Notes: generated by a model from the letters alone, not told the origin. DNA of 53,652 bases from CAZTYI01 sp964466185 (GCA_964466185.1 CAYXMS010000005.1:1-53652); one strand, 5' to 3'. Shown: positions 1 through 8,923, numbered from the stretch's first letter. Translations and numbers: made by a program.

Positions 1-967
1 CTAAATTTAATTTGTATTTCATGTCAGGATTGCGCCTTAAAGTTCCAAATCCGGAACAAGGTACATCTAAAAAGATGCCGTCAAATAATTTTTGCTTCAG
101 TAATTTTTCATAAGAGGTTGCTATTTGGGCGTTTTGGATGCCGGCTCTTTTCAATCTTTTTTTGGCCTGCTTTAAAATTGCCGGGCGGATATCATAGAGA
201 AAGATTTGACCTTTATTTTCCAGCTTAGGGGCAAACGCTAAAGTTTTTCCTCCGGAGCCTGCACAGTAGTCTAAAATGCGCTGGCCTTTTGTGAAAGGGG
301 CAAATTCTGCTATTAATTGGCTGCCTTCATCTTGCATTTCAAACAAGCCTTTTTTGAATTCTGGCAAGGCAAAAAGATTTTGGCGTTTTTGTAAGCTCAA
401 GGCATTTTTTGCTAAGCGGTTTTTGCTAAGCTCCATGCCATATTTTTGCAAAAATATTTTAGCAAGTTTGTTCGGGGAGATTTTTAAGGTATTTGCTCTA
501 ATGGTAAAAGGTGCTTGTTGATTTAAAATCTGACAGATTTCCAAGGCTTTTTTTACGTTGTAGTCATTGGCCAAAGTTTGAAAAATAGGCTCGGGAAAAG
601 AAACTTGTAAATGAAAAGGCAGTGAAGAAAGAGGGGGGAATTTTGTGATCAAACCGGATTCTATGGGTGTTTCAGGCGATTTTCGCTCTTTTTGTAAAAA
701 AATGTGCTTATTTAAATAAGTCAGTCTGTTTTCCCAGCAGCTATTTGTTTTTGATCGTACCGGCTGTTGTGTTGCAAGAAAAGCATCAATGAGTAGTTTG
801 TGGCGGACTAAAATATAGAGTTTTTCGCAGATTGTTCTGCGGTCGCGAGCACCTAGCGCTTTGTTTTTTTTGAAATACTGGCTTAAGAAAAAATCCAAAG
901 GCCGAGCAGTTTCTTCAAAGCTTTCTAAAATTCTTAAAAGATGGTAGTCAATAAATTTTTTATGCAT
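1..967 (-). CDS. RsmB/NOL1/NOP2-family rRNA cytosine-C5 methyltransferase, C-terminus beyond window
   Basis: This is the N-terminal ~322 residues of an S-adenosylmethionine-dependent RNA m5C methyltransferase; the 3' end lies beyond base 1. The ATG at 967-965 is preceded in frame by a TAA, which fixes the start. A NusB-like helical N-terminus (CARPLD-type region, then RDRRTICEKLY) is followed by the Rossmann methyltransferase core. Visible core motifs are LDYCAGSGGKTL (SAM-binding motif I) and DVPCSGFGTLRRNPDMK (motif IV with its conserved Pro-Cys). The second catalytic Cys (motif VI) would lie outside the window. The family modifies 16S rRNA in the cytoplasm. The gene is divergent from the doxX-like gene. 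Family is confident; which rRNA position it methylates cannot be told. Confidence 0.9.
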   Translation of the reverse strand, partial: MHKKFIDYHLLRILESFEETARPLDFFLSQYFKKNKALGARDRRTICEKLYILVRHKLLIDAFLATQQPVRSKTNSCWENRLTYLNKHIFLQKERKSPETPIESGLITKFPPLSSLPFHLQVSFPEPIFQTLANDYNVKKALEICQILNQQAPFTIRANTLKISPNKLAKIFLQKYGMELSKNRLAKNALSLQKRQNLFALPEFKKGLFEMQDEGSQLIAEFAPFTKGQRILDYCAGSGGKTLAFAPKLENKGQIFLYDIRPAILKQAKKRLKRAGIQNAQIATSYEKLLKQKLFDGIFLDVPCSGFGTLRRNPDMKYKLNL

Positions 968-1001
968 AACAGCTTTTAATTATATCGCAAAAACTAAAAA
1001 A

Positions 1002-1046
1002 AAGCTCGCTCTTTTGAGCCTAGCAAAAAGAGCTCTAAAAGAGCTT
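1002..1046. other. Nested inverted repeat in divergent intergenic region
   Basis: Arms AAGCTC (1002-1007) and GAGCTT (1041-1046) enclose a second pair, GCTCTTT (1008-1014) and AAAGAGC (1027-1033), so the region can fold into a long hairpin or cruciform. It lies between two divergent genes, so it is not positioned as a terminator for either. Its role is unknown. With 1186-1227, it is the only structure I see in the 308-base gap 968-1275. Confidence 0.4.
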
Positions 1047-1185
1047 GAGTGTAAAAATTGCTGAAAAGAGAAAAAAAACAAGCATAAATTGATCGGAAAA
1101 TCACTGAAAAACAGGTGTTTTAAGATACTTTTTGTTAAAAAAAAATTTAAAATATTTTTTTTAAAATTTATATTATTAATTGATT

Positions 1186-1227
1186 AGCAGTAGTATTAGA
1201 TAGTAATCTAATAGTAGATAGCAGTAG
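1186..1227. promoter_or_regulatory. Palindrome ATTAGA-N6-TCTAAT flanked by direct repeats AGCAGTAG
   Basis: ATTAGA (1195-1200) and TCTAAT (1207-1212) form a perfect inverted repeat. It is bracketed by identical AGCAGTAG copies at 1186-1193 and 1220-1227. The block ends about 48 bases before the doxX-like start. The geometry resembles a dimeric repressor or activator site, but no regulator is known to me. This is inference from symmetry alone. Confidence 0.35.
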
Positions 1228-1275
1228 AAATTTAAAGAAAAATATGCCAAATAAGAATAAGAGGGAGAATTTTTT

Positions 1276-1782
1276 ATGAGTAAGACGCATCTGACTCTGA
1301 TCATTTTTGGCCGTTGTTTGATTAGTTTATTTTTTATTTTTTCTGCAATTTATAAAATGATTGATTGGGCTGAAAGCGAAAGGGCTCTGATTAGTGTTTT
1401 TGGAGATTGGCAGGTTTATACTTCTGCTGCTTCTTTTTGGCAGCAGATGTTCAGTTTTTTAATGAGCTGGGCTTGGGTTATCTTGGCAGGGATTGTTTTT
1501 TTAGAGCTGACCGCGGGGGTGCTTATTTTTTTAGGCTATAAAGTAAAATTGGCTTCCGCCATGTTAATTTTATTTTTGGCTTTAATTACTGTGCTTTTGC
1601 ACCATTTCTGGTTTTTAAGCGGAGAAAGAAAAGAATTGCATATGATGGTTTTCTTTAAGAATCTGGCTGTTTTAGGATCGTTGCTGATTTTGATGACAGT
1701 TGATACTAAAAAGTCGCAAACCAAGTCGCCATTTGGCGCTCGTCCGTCTTCGCTTTCCAATTTAAATGACCCCTTTAAGTAA
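1276..1782 (+). CDS. DoxX-family small integral membrane protein
   Basis: A 168-residue protein with about four hydrophobic segments (roughly residues 6-26, 62-84, 88-112 and 124-144) and a short charged C-terminal tail. The N-terminal GRCLISLFFIFSAIYKMIDW and the later HHFWFLSG...FFKNLAVLGSLL pattern are typical of the DoxX/DoxD superfamily, whose members have been linked to thiosulfate or thiol redox handling in the membrane. The substrate here is unknown. GGGAGA (1262-1267) is a suitable ribosome site for the ATG. The gene precedes lnt by 109 bases and may share its transcript. The family call is good; any specific function would be guesswork. Confidence 0.75.
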   Translation: MSKTHLTLIIFGRCLISLFFIFSAIYKMIDWAESERALISVFGDWQVYTSAASFWQQMFSFLMSWAWVILAGIVFLELTAGVLIFLGYKVKLASAMLILFLALITVLLHHFWFLSGERKELHMMVFFKNLAVLGSLLILMTVDTKKSQTKSPFGARPSSLSNLNDPFK

Positions 1783-1891
1783 ATTGAGATGCTCTTTATG
1801 GAAAAATCACAAAGGTTTGCCCTGTTGTTGATAGATAGAAAAGTTTCAAGGAATAACCTGTTAAAAAAGCTGATAAGAGCGTTTTAAAAAT

Positions 1892-3664
1892 ATGGCGAGA
1901 AAGAAAAAAGTAAAAAAAAATAATTTTGGACTTTTAGTTTTTTGCTTGGCAACTTCTTGGTTTTTGGTTGCTTTTGGCAAACCGCTTTATTTGCCTAAAC
2001 TCTCTGTGTTTTCTGTTAGTTTTGGTTTTATGCTTTTATGGTATGGGCTTTCTTTTTTCAAAAATAAAAAGCTGTATTTTCTTTCATCCTTTTTATGGTT
2101 TGCGTCTATTTCAGCTGTAGAAATAAGCTGGATGGCGTCTACCAAATGGGTGGGCCCTTTAATTTTAATTGTCTATGCTTTGATTTTTGTTGTGTTAGGT
2201 TTGGAATTTGCTTTGGTTTGCGGTTTTTTCTATGATCGAAAAACTTTAAATGTGAGTAGGATATTAGCTGCTGCCGGATTGTGGACGCTTTTAGAGTGGA
2301 GCCGGCAATTTGTTTTAAGCGGCTTTACCTTTAGTGTGGTAGGAGCTTCTTTAACTTATGGCAAAGCTGTTCAGCTCTCTTCTTTGATTGGCATTTATGG
2401 GCTTTCTTTTTGGGTGATCTTGATTGGAGGCTGCGGATTTTTAGCCCTGCTCAAACAAAAGACCGGTTATTTTATGCTCTGGCTTGTACTTTTTCTTTTC
2501 CCGTACGGTTTTGGCTATTTGCATGAGCTGTATTATCAAAATCAATTTACAAAACAGACTGAAATCGTAAACAGCAAACAAATCTCGGTTTTGTTAATGC
2601 AAACAGCATTGTCTCCTGTGCAAAAAGAGCCGCTGACAGATTTTTATTTGGATTTTATTAGGCCCGAAGATCAGTGGGAGAGAATTTTTAGTTTGTTAAA
2701 AAAGAAAATGGCTTCGCATAAAAATGAAAAGATCGATCTTTTAGTGCTTCCTGAAGTAGCCTTGCCTTTTTCTGCTTTTGATGCTTTTTATCCGTTAGAC
2801 ACAGTTTTAAAGATTTGGCAAAAATATTTTCATTTGGAAGATAAAGATTTTTTTCTGCCACTTTTAAAAAAGCCCCTGGCTAAAAAATCAGTAGAGGTTT
2901 TTTATAATGAAGATGGAGAGAAAATAATTAGGCGAAACTGGAAAGTGACCAATGCTTTTTGGACTCAGGCTTTGGCCAATTATTTAGATAGCGATATTTT
3001 AATTGGACTGGATGATCACAATGATCGAAAACAGAATTTTAACGCTGCTTTTTATTTCAGGTCTAACAGCCGGCTTATTCAAAGGTATGAAAAACAGATT
3101 CTAGTGCCTATAGTTGAATATTTTCCTTTTAAGTGGTGCGCCAGACTAGCTGCCAAATATGGCATCAGTGGCGTTTTTACTCCAGGCAAAAGGGCCAGGG
3201 TATTTCAATCCAAGGTTCCTTTCGGCGTTTCTATTTGCTATGAGGAAACTTATGGTAATTTGATGAGGAAAAACCGGCAAAAAGGAGCTGAGTTTTTGGT
3301 TAATATTTCCAATGATGTTTGGTTTCCCTCTTCAACGCTGCCTAAAGCTCATTTTGAACTGGGCAGGCTGCGAGCTGTAGAAAATGGCATTCCTTTGGTC
3401 CGCTGTTGCAATACTGGCATTACAGCTGCAGTTGATGCGTTTGGAAATACCATCGGTCAGCTAACAGATGAAAAAGGCTTTTCTGAAAATTTGTTTGATG
3501 CTCTTTGGGTCTTGTTGCCTCTGCAGCATTATCCTACCTTTTATGCTTTTTGGGGAGACAGCTTGATTATTGTTATTAGTCTCTTATCTTTAGGCTTTTG
3601 CTTGTTTGTGCATAGAGAGCGGATCCGAAAAAAAGCTTTGCTAAAAAAGTATGGGCTTAGCTAA
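1892..3664 (+). CDS. lnt: Apolipoprotein N-acyltransferase
   Basis: Lnt transfers the third acyl chain from a phospholipid to the N-terminal Cys of diacylated lipoproteins at the periplasmic face of the inner membrane. The 590-residue protein begins with a basic stretch (MARKKKVKKNN), has about six transmembrane segments up to residue ~215, then a nitrilase-fold periplasmic domain and a final membrane helix (~555-578). The catalytic triad is visible: Glu288 in LPEVALPF, Lys401 in RYEKQILVP, Cys449 in VSICYEETYG. GIYGLSFW is the usual conserved membrane segment. The lnt-lpxC order matches Chlamydia CT534-CT533. It is a little longer than Chlamydia Lnt, with extra sequence between Glu288 and Lys401. 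Confidence 0.95.
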   Translation: MARKKKVKKNNFGLLVFCLATSWFLVAFGKPLYLPKLSVFSVSFGFMLLWYGLSFFKNKKLYFLSSFLWFASISAVEISWMASTKWVGPLILIVYALIFVVLGLEFALVCGFFYDRKTLNVSRILAAAGLWTLLEWSRQFVLSGFTFSVVGASLTYGKAVQLSSLIGIYGLSFWVILIGGCGFLALLKQKTGYFMLWLVLFLFPYGFGYLHELYYQNQFTKQTEIVNSKQISVLLMQTALSPVQKEPLTDFYLDFIRPEDQWERIFSLLKKKMASHKNEKIDLLVLPEVALPFSAFDAFYPLDTVLKIWQKYFHLEDKDFFLPLLKKPLAKKSVEVFYNEDGEKIIRRNWKVTNAFWTQALANYLDSDILIGLDDHNDRKQNFNAAFYFRSNSRLIQRYEKQILVPIVEYFPFKWCARLAAKYGISGVFTPGKRARVFQSKVPFGVSICYEETYGNLMRKNRQKGAEFLVNISNDVWFPSSTLPKAHFELGRLRAVENGIPLVRCCNTGITAAVDAFGNTIGQLTDEKGFSENLFDALWVLLPLQHYPTFYAFWGDSLIIVISLLSLGFCLFVHRERIRKKALLKKYGLS

Positions 3665-3833
3665 CTTTGATAAAAAATTGACAGTTGTTGCAAATTGTTT
3701 TTTTTAAAGGCTTTTTTGTATTTATACTTTTTAATTTATTTTTAATTTTTAAAAAATAAATTTTAAGTAAGAATATTTTTTTAATAACATTCAAGACTTT
3801 AAAAAATCTAAAAATATTACAGGAAGGTTTTTT

Positions 3834-4700
3834 TTGGGTTTAGTCAGGCAAAAAACTTTGCAAAAAGAAGCTGTGATTTCTGGCAGAGGGCTATTTTCTG
3901 GAGAAAAAAGCTGTCTCAGGTTATTGCCTGCCCAAGAAAATAGCGGTTTAGTATTTCAGACTAAAAAAGGGCCTGTTTCTGCTAACATTGAAAATGTAAT
4001 TTCTGCTTTGCGTACGACTTTTTTAAAGCAAAAAGAAGCTTCGGTTGGCACAGTTGAGCATTTGCTGGCAGCTTTATACGCTTTGGGTATTTCCAATCTC
4101 ACTATGGCAATAGAAGGCGGAGAGCTTCCTATTTTGGATGGCAGTGCTCAAGAATTTGCTGATTTGATTTTACAAGCCGGGATAAAACAGCAAAATCAGC
4201 CGCGTGATGTTTTGCAGCTTAAAACGGCTGTATATGTGCAAAACAGCAATTCCCAGTTAGTTGCCCTGCCTTGTGATTGTTTTAAAATCAGCTGTCTTTT
4301 TGAATCTGATTTTTTAAAAGAAAAGCAGCAGTTTTTATCTTTTAAGCTGTCGCAAAACAGTTTTTTGCAAAATATAGCGTCTGCCCGCACTTTTTCATTT
4401 TATGAAGAAATTAAGCCTTTGCTAGACCAGGGATTGATCAAAGGGGGAAATTTGGAAAATGCCCTTTTGATTCGTGACGGGACGCCGGTTTTGCCAAGTG
4501 CTTTGCGTTTTAAAGACGAGTGTGTACGTCATAAAATTTTAGATTTAATAGGAGATTTTGCTTTATCGGGAAGAGTTATTTTTTCTCATATAATTGCTCT
4601 TCGGCCGGGTCATAGCTTAAATGCAGTTTTGGTAAAAAAAATGCTTCAAAAGGAGAAAGAAGAACATGAAATCTTCGCAGTTAACTTGGAAAGAAATTAG
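3834..4700 (+). CDS. lpxC: UDP-3-O-acyl-N-acetylglucosamine deacetylase
   Basis: LpxC carries out the committed, zinc-dependent deacetylation step of lipid A synthesis in the cytoplasm. The 288-residue length is normal for chlamydiae. Zinc and catalytic motifs are present: VGTVEHLLAAL (first His ligand), RHKILDLIGDF (second His and Asp ligands), and ALRPGHSLN (catalytic His). ILDGSAQEF is the conserved loop. The start is TTG at 3834, placed six bases after an AGGAAGG ribosome site; no nearby in-frame ATG competes. The 3' end overlaps fabZ by 35 bases, so the two are translationally linked. A TTGACA hexamer at 3678 lies upstream but I see no matching -10. Confidence 0.96.
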   Translation: MGLVRQKTLQKEAVISGRGLFSGEKSCLRLLPAQENSGLVFQTKKGPVSANIENVISALRTTFLKQKEASVGTVEHLLAALYALGISNLTMAIEGGELPILDGSAQEFADLILQAGIKQQNQPRDVLQLKTAVYVQNSNSQLVALPCDCFKISCLFESDFLKEKQQFLSFKLSQNSFLQNIASARTFSFYEEIKPLLDQGLIKGGNLENALLIRDGTPVLPSALRFKDECVRHKILDLIGDFALSGRVIFSHIIALRPGHSLNAVLVKKMLQKEKEEHEIFAVNLERN

Positions 4701-5115
4701 AAAAATTTTGCCGCACCGCTATCCCTTTTTGTTGGTAGACAAGGTGTTGAAAGTTGATGTTGAAAAAGGTACAATTGTAGCACAGAAAAATGTGACTTTA
4801 AATGAAGAGATTTTTTTAGGCCATTTTCCGGAAGCGCCGGTAATGCCTGGAGTTTTGATTATTGAGGCTTTGGCGCAAACAGGCGGTATTTTAGTATATG
4901 AAAAAACAAAAACTCCCAAAATTGCTTTGCTTTTAAATATTGTTGGTGCCAAATTCCGCCGGCCGGTTGTGCCTGGTGACATTTTAATTTTAGAAGTTAA
5001 AGCTTTGCATATGAGCAACAATGGAGGTAAAATTGCCGCTAAAGCTTTAGTGGACAATAAAACTGTAGTTGAAGCTGAGCTGAGCTTTGCTTTAATCGAT
5101 CGCAGCAAGCTTTAG
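4666..5115 (+). CDS. fabZ: 3-hydroxyacyl-[acyl-carrier-protein] dehydratase FabZ
   Basis: FabZ dehydrates 3-hydroxyacyl-ACP in type II fatty acid synthesis. It draws on the same hydroxyacyl-ACP pool used by LpxA, which explains its place between lpxC and lpxA. The 149-residue hot-dog protein has LPHRYPFLLVDKV near the N-terminus and the catalytic stretch GHFPEAPVMPGV, with His53 and Glu67 (IIEALAQTGG) as the expected active-site pair. The ATG at 4666 lies inside the end of lpxC, 4 bases downstream of GGAGAAAGAAG, which can serve as ribosome site. The order lpxC-fabZ-lpxA is conserved in chlamydiae. Confidence 0.96.
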   Translation: MKSSQLTWKEIRKILPHRYPFLLVDKVLKVDVEKGTIVAQKNVTLNEEIFLGHFPEAPVMPGVLIIEALAQTGGILVYEKTKTPKIALLLNIVGAKFRRPVVPGDILILEVKALHMSNNGGKIAAKALVDNKTVVEAELSFALIDRSKL

Positions 5116-5233
5116 TTTAAAGAGAATGGCAAATTGAGATAGACTTGTAATCCATAGCTGTATTTTAATAGTATGTTTGAAACAATAATTTTTAAGAAAA
5201 ATAACTCATAGTAGGGACAGTTAAGGAAAATAT

Positions 5234-6088
5234 ATGGCAATTCATCCTATGGCGATAGTAGAAAAAGGGGCGCAGATCGGTAAAAACGTAACTGTAGAGG
5301 CTTTTGCTACGGTAAAAGAGCATGTTATATTGGAAGATAATGTGGTCATTAAATCGCATGCTTATCTGGATGGTTATACTACGATCGGGGCAGGCAGCTG
5401 TATTTTTCCAGGAGCTGTGATTGGAGTCAAGCCGCAGGACTTAAAATATAAAGGGGAGAAAACGTTAGTTAAAATTGGTAAAAACTGTGAAATCCGCGAA
5501 TATGCCACTATTAATGCCTCATGCGGTAAGAACTCGCAAGTAAAAATTGGAGATAATTGTCTGATTATGGCGTATTGCCATGTAGCGCATAATTGTGAAG
5601 TGGGCAATCGGGTAATCATGGCCAATTGCTCTATGCTGGCGGGCCATGTTAAAATTGAGGACTATGCTATTATTGGCGGGATGACGCCGATCCATCAATT
5701 TTCTAAAATTGGCAAATATTCTATGGTTGGCGGTTTTAGCCGGGTTTATTGTGATGTTCCTCCTTATACTGTGGGCGGCGGCGTGCCTTATCGTTTGGGC
5801 GGAATTAATATTATTGGTTTGAAAAGGCACAAATTCCCTTTGCAGGTCCGTAATGAGCTTTCACGTGCTTTTAAATTAATCTATCGCGAGGGATTATATT
5901 TAAAGCAGGCGTTGCATCTGATTGAAGAGAAGCTCAAGCCCACTGAAGAAATTAAGCATCTGGTAGAATTTTGCCGCTCTTCGAAAAGGGGCATTATTGG
6001 ACTGGGCGGTATAAAGGGAAATTATAAGCAAGAAAAAGCGGTTCAAGAGGTTGATATACTCCAAAATCTAAAGAACGTTGGATTCTAG
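5234..6088 (+). CDS. lpxA: UDP-N-acetylglucosamine acyltransferase
   Basis: LpxA acylates UDP-GlcNAc at the 3-OH, the first step of lipid A synthesis. The 284-residue protein has an N-terminal left-handed beta helix of hexapeptide repeats (IGKNVTVEAFATV..., to about residue 190) and a C-terminal helical acyl-ACP domain. The catalytic His is His119 in YCHVAHNCEVGNR, equivalent to E. coli His125. GGVPYRLGGINIIGLKR is the usual transition to the helical domain. The length is close to the family norm (262-280). It lies 118 bases after fabZ, so it may have its own promoter as well as read-through. Confidence 0.96.
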   Translation: MAIHPMAIVEKGAQIGKNVTVEAFATVKEHVILEDNVVIKSHAYLDGYTTIGAGSCIFPGAVIGVKPQDLKYKGEKTLVKIGKNCEIREYATINASCGKNSQVKIGDNCLIMAYCHVAHNCEVGNRVIMANCSMLAGHVKIEDYAIIGGMTPIHQFSKIGKYSMVGGFSRVYCDVPPYTVGGGVPYRLGGINIIGLKRHKFPLQVRNELSRAFKLIYREGLYLKQALHLIEEKLKPTEEIKHLVEFCRSSKRGIIGLGGIKGNYKQEKAVQEVDILQNLKNVGF

Positions 6089-6224
6089 CTTCAAACAAGA
6101 TTCGCTTGATCTTTCAAGTCTTATAATATCTAGGCTAAGAGAAGATGCCCCTTTTTATTATTTTTTACTTGAGAAGTTTATTTAATATAGTATTTTACCT
6201 TTGAAAAATTTTTCAAAAAACCCT

Positions 6225-6252
6225 AGACACTTTCTAAAGAACAGAAGTGTCT
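6225..6252. other. Perfect 8-bp hairpin downstream of lpxA
   Basis: AGACACTT (6225-6232) pairs exactly with AAGTGTCT (6245-6252) across a 12-base loop. It lies in the 399-base gap 6089-6487 between lpxA and fmt. No strong T-run follows, so it is not a classical intrinsic terminator; it could be an mRNA 3' end stabiliser or an operator. I see nothing else definite in this gap. Confidence 0.4.
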
Positions 6253-6487
6253 TAAAGACATTATTCGTAAAAAGCCAAATATAAATTTAAACTATTTAAA
6301 GTTTTTAAAGAAATAAATATTTTGGCACAATTTATTCAGCCATTAAAATGGTTGGTTTTCTTGTATCTTTAATCGTAAAAGCTGCAGATTGTATTTTATT
6401 AGAAACCGCAAAAACATTTTTAACCGAACGGAGGGGCAGCATTTCTTCCAACATCTAAAGAAGTTGGTTTCCAGGCTGTCATTTTTT

Positions 6488-7441
6488 ATGAGAATAATTT
6501 TTTTTGGAACTCCTTTTTTTGCTGCTGAGATTTTAGCTTTTCTGTTGAAAAATAAGTTGGATATTTGTGCGGTTGTCACTCAGCCGGACAGAAAAAGAAA
6601 CCGCTTGCATATCTCCGAGGTTAAACAGTTTTATCAAAAGTCAAAGCTGTCTTTAGCTTTTTTTCAGCCGATTAAGGCGTCGGAAAAAAGTTTTATAGAC
6701 AAGATTAAAATATTAAGGCCTGATTTGGTAATAGTTGCAGCGTATGGCCAGATTTTAAAGCCCGAGCTTTTAAAAATTCCCAAATATGGTTTTATTAATG
6801 TGCACACTTCTTTATTGCCCACATACCGAGGGGCTGCGCCGATGCAAAGAACGCTTTTAGCAGGAGAGACACAGTCTGGCGTAACTATTATGCAGATGAA
6901 TGAAAAAATGGACGAGGGTGATATTTTGCAACAGGGTTCTTTAGAAATTCCTAAAAGCATGAATTTTGGCCAGTTGCAAGATGCTTTTATCAAACTTAGC
7001 GGACCTTTGCTTTTAAAAACAGTTCAACAGATTAAAGATAGAACTTTAGACCCAAAACCGCAGGATCATGCAAAAGCCAGTTATGCTCCTAAAATTAAGT
7101 CGGAAGAGTATTGGATGGATTGGCACAGTTCTGCAGAAAAGCTGCATAACCAGGTACGGGCTTTTGCACCTTTTCCAGGAGCTAGGTGTTGGATTTGGAT
7201 AGGAGGAGAAAAAAAACAGATCAAAATTCTAAAGTCTTGTGTTGTGTCTTTAAAAGAAAAGTTAAAACAGGCCGGAGAAATTTTACAATGCCCGAATTCT
7301 TTACAGCAGCTTCCATTTTTGGTTGCTTGTCAAAAAGATGCTTTGCAAATAGATATGGTTAAGCCGGAAGGCAAAAAGACGATGTCTGCAGCTGATTTTT
7401 TCAGAGGCTTGAAAAAAAATGTTGCTTTTGTAAGTTCTTAA
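6488..7441 (+). CDS. fmt: Methionyl-tRNA formyltransferase
   Basis: Fmt formylates Met-tRNAi with 10-formyl-tetrahydrofolate to prime bacterial translation. I place the start at the ATG at 6488, giving MRIIFFGTPFFAAE and 317 residues. The reading frame stays open upstream to 6389, but those 33 codons do not resemble the family. The formyl-transfer domain shows INVHTSLLPTYRGAAP (Asn104 and His106) and MDEGDIL (Asp near 145), the expected catalytic set. A C-terminal OB-like domain follows (from about residue 205, WMDWHSSAEKLHNQVRAFAPFPGA). Position after lpxA matches Chlamydia CT531-CT530. Confidence 0.95.
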   Translation: MRIIFFGTPFFAAEILAFLLKNKLDICAVVTQPDRKRNRLHISEVKQFYQKSKLSLAFFQPIKASEKSFIDKIKILRPDLVIVAAYGQILKPELLKIPKYGFINVHTSLLPTYRGAAPMQRTLLAGETQSGVTIMQMNEKMDEGDILQQGSLEIPKSMNFGQLQDAFIKLSGPLLLKTVQQIKDRTLDPKPQDHAKASYAPKIKSEEYWMDWHSSAEKLHNQVRAFAPFPGARCWIWIGGEKKQIKILKSCVVSLKEKLKQAGEILQCPNSLQQLPFLVACQKDALQIDMVKPEGKKTMSAADFFRGLKKNVAFVSS

Positions 7442-7537
7442 TTAATTTCCAAAAATTGGATAGGCTGTTAATTTTTTAATTGGATTTATCCAGTTTTGTT
7501 AGTAAAATATTATTTTTTTAAGAACAAATCTTTAAAT

Positions 7538-8551
7538 ATGTCTGATGTTTCTTTGCCGATGACTTTTGTTTCTTTACCGGGGCCTTTAGTAACGTATTGG
7601 AAATTAGATATTGATGGCGAACAGAAGTTTTATTTAATTGAGAAAAATAAAAACAGAAATTTTTTTTCGGCTTTTTGTAAATGGACATCTACTATTCATG
7701 GCGAGAAAAAGTTTTTACTTATTGTTAAAGATGTTTTAGAGGGAATGGCATTTTTTTTTAAAGAAATGAATAAAAAATTTCATGCTTTAGAGATTGCCAA
7801 AAGGATTAAAATTGCATCTAAGTCGTTTTTTTTGGCATCCTGCTGGACTGATATTAAACGTTTTTTGAAAAATTATTCGAAATCGAAAGAAGCCTTACCT
7901 GAGATGTTGTTTTATGCGTTAATGAGTAGGCCGAATAAAAAAAACGCACAATTATTCAAAAAAAATTATTTAGTTTTGGAAAAGACAGTTTTTTCTGGAA
8001 TACATTTATTGAAAGGCGTTTTAAAAATTATTCAGGATACGGTTAAAACGCCTTTTGCATCTTTCCAATTAATTTTAAAAACTATTGCTCCTGGTCTGGA
8101 TTTATGGAAGTTTAGCTATGATTGGAGAGCAATGGAAATGCATTTAAAAGAAAAGGCGAAAATTCAAGAGCATAAACAACAGATTAGGCAGAGAGATCCT
8201 GAGGGCAAAACTTCTGATTGGGAAAATATTTGCCGGATTGAAGAAATAACCCGGAAAAATATTAACTATAGTTATATAGCGGTGGCTTTGGATATATTGG
8301 ATTTGGCGATGGCGGTTTTAGGTTTTGCTGCTTGTTATTTTTTAGGGGTCATTCCACTTAATTTAAACAGATGTTTTGAATTGATTGGTTTTGTTTCTTT
8401 ATTGGCTGCTTGCGGCAATAAAATTTCTAAATATATGTTTACAGATACTTTAAAAGAGATTAAAGAGCAGGGAAAAAAAGCTCAAATCATGCAGTCGGTG
8501 CAAGACAGAGGCTCTATTTTAGCTTTAGCTAGGGATGGACTTTGTGCATAA
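7538..8551 (+). CDS. Inc-like protein at the CT529 (Cap1) position, bilobed hydrophobic domain
   Basis: A 338-residue protein of no enzyme family I recognise. It lies exactly between fmt and rplC, the slot held in Chlamydia by CT529 (Cap1), an inclusion membrane-associated protein. The first ~255 residues are helical, soluble-looking and Lys-rich. Residues ~263-284 and ~290-313 form two hydrophobic segments joined by a short turn (ALDILDLAMAVLGFAACYFL, then FELIGFVSLLAACG), the bilobed signature of Inc proteins. A charged tail follows. There is no signal peptide, as expected for type III secretion. I chose ATG 7538 over TTG 7496. CT529 homology is inferred from position and shape, not from alignment. 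Confidence 0.6.
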   Translation: MSDVSLPMTFVSLPGPLVTYWKLDIDGEQKFYLIEKNKNRNFFSAFCKWTSTIHGEKKFLLIVKDVLEGMAFFFKEMNKKFHALEIAKRIKIASKSFFLASCWTDIKRFLKNYSKSKEALPEMLFYALMSRPNKKNAQLFKKNYLVLEKTVFSGIHLLKGVLKIIQDTVKTPFASFQLILKTIAPGLDLWKFSYDWRAMEMHLKEKAKIQEHKQQIRQRDPEGKTSDWENICRIEEITRKNINYSYIAVALDILDLAMAVLGFAACYFLGVIPLNLNRCFELIGFVSLLAACGNKISKYMFTDTLKEIKEQGKKAQIMQSVQDRGSILALARDGLCA

Positions 8552-8720
8552 TTGAAAATTGTAATATAAATTTTTGTTTTATATGAAAATTTCCAAGTTA
8601 GAATGGTTTTTAACTGTTAACTTTATTTTTTTAATTTTTTTTTTATTAGTTATTTTTGTATTTGGATTTTAACTTGGTCTTAAACTTTATTTAAAAAAAC
8701 AGTTGGAAATTTTTTTTAAC

Positions 8721-8749
8721 TTGAGAGGAATTTTTCTTTCTCTTATAGT
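8721..8749 (+). promoter_or_regulatory. Sigma-66/sigma-70-type promoter for the rplC operon
   Basis: TTGAGA (8721-8726) and TATAGT (8744-8749) are separated by exactly 17 bases. Transcription would begin near 8756 and leave a leader of about 165 nt before rplC. It is the best promoter in the 372-base gap 8552-8923, which otherwise holds only AT-rich sequence after the CT529-position gene. Confidence 0.65.
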
Positions 8750-8923
8750 GTTTATACTTACGCCTAGAATTTTTAATTGAGAGAAAAAGGTGTTATTTGC
8801 TAAGCTCTTTTGTTTAAATATAAAGCTTTAACGAAGACTTGCTAGCTGCAGTTTCTAAAAGGCTGTTAGAAAATATTAGAAGATGCGCTAATTGGATTGA
8901 TTTGCATTGAATTAGGAGAAATT

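Noticed and set aside
6389..6487. N-terminal extension of fmt
   Set aside because: The 33 codons do not resemble Fmt, and MRIIFFGTP at 6488 is the family start.
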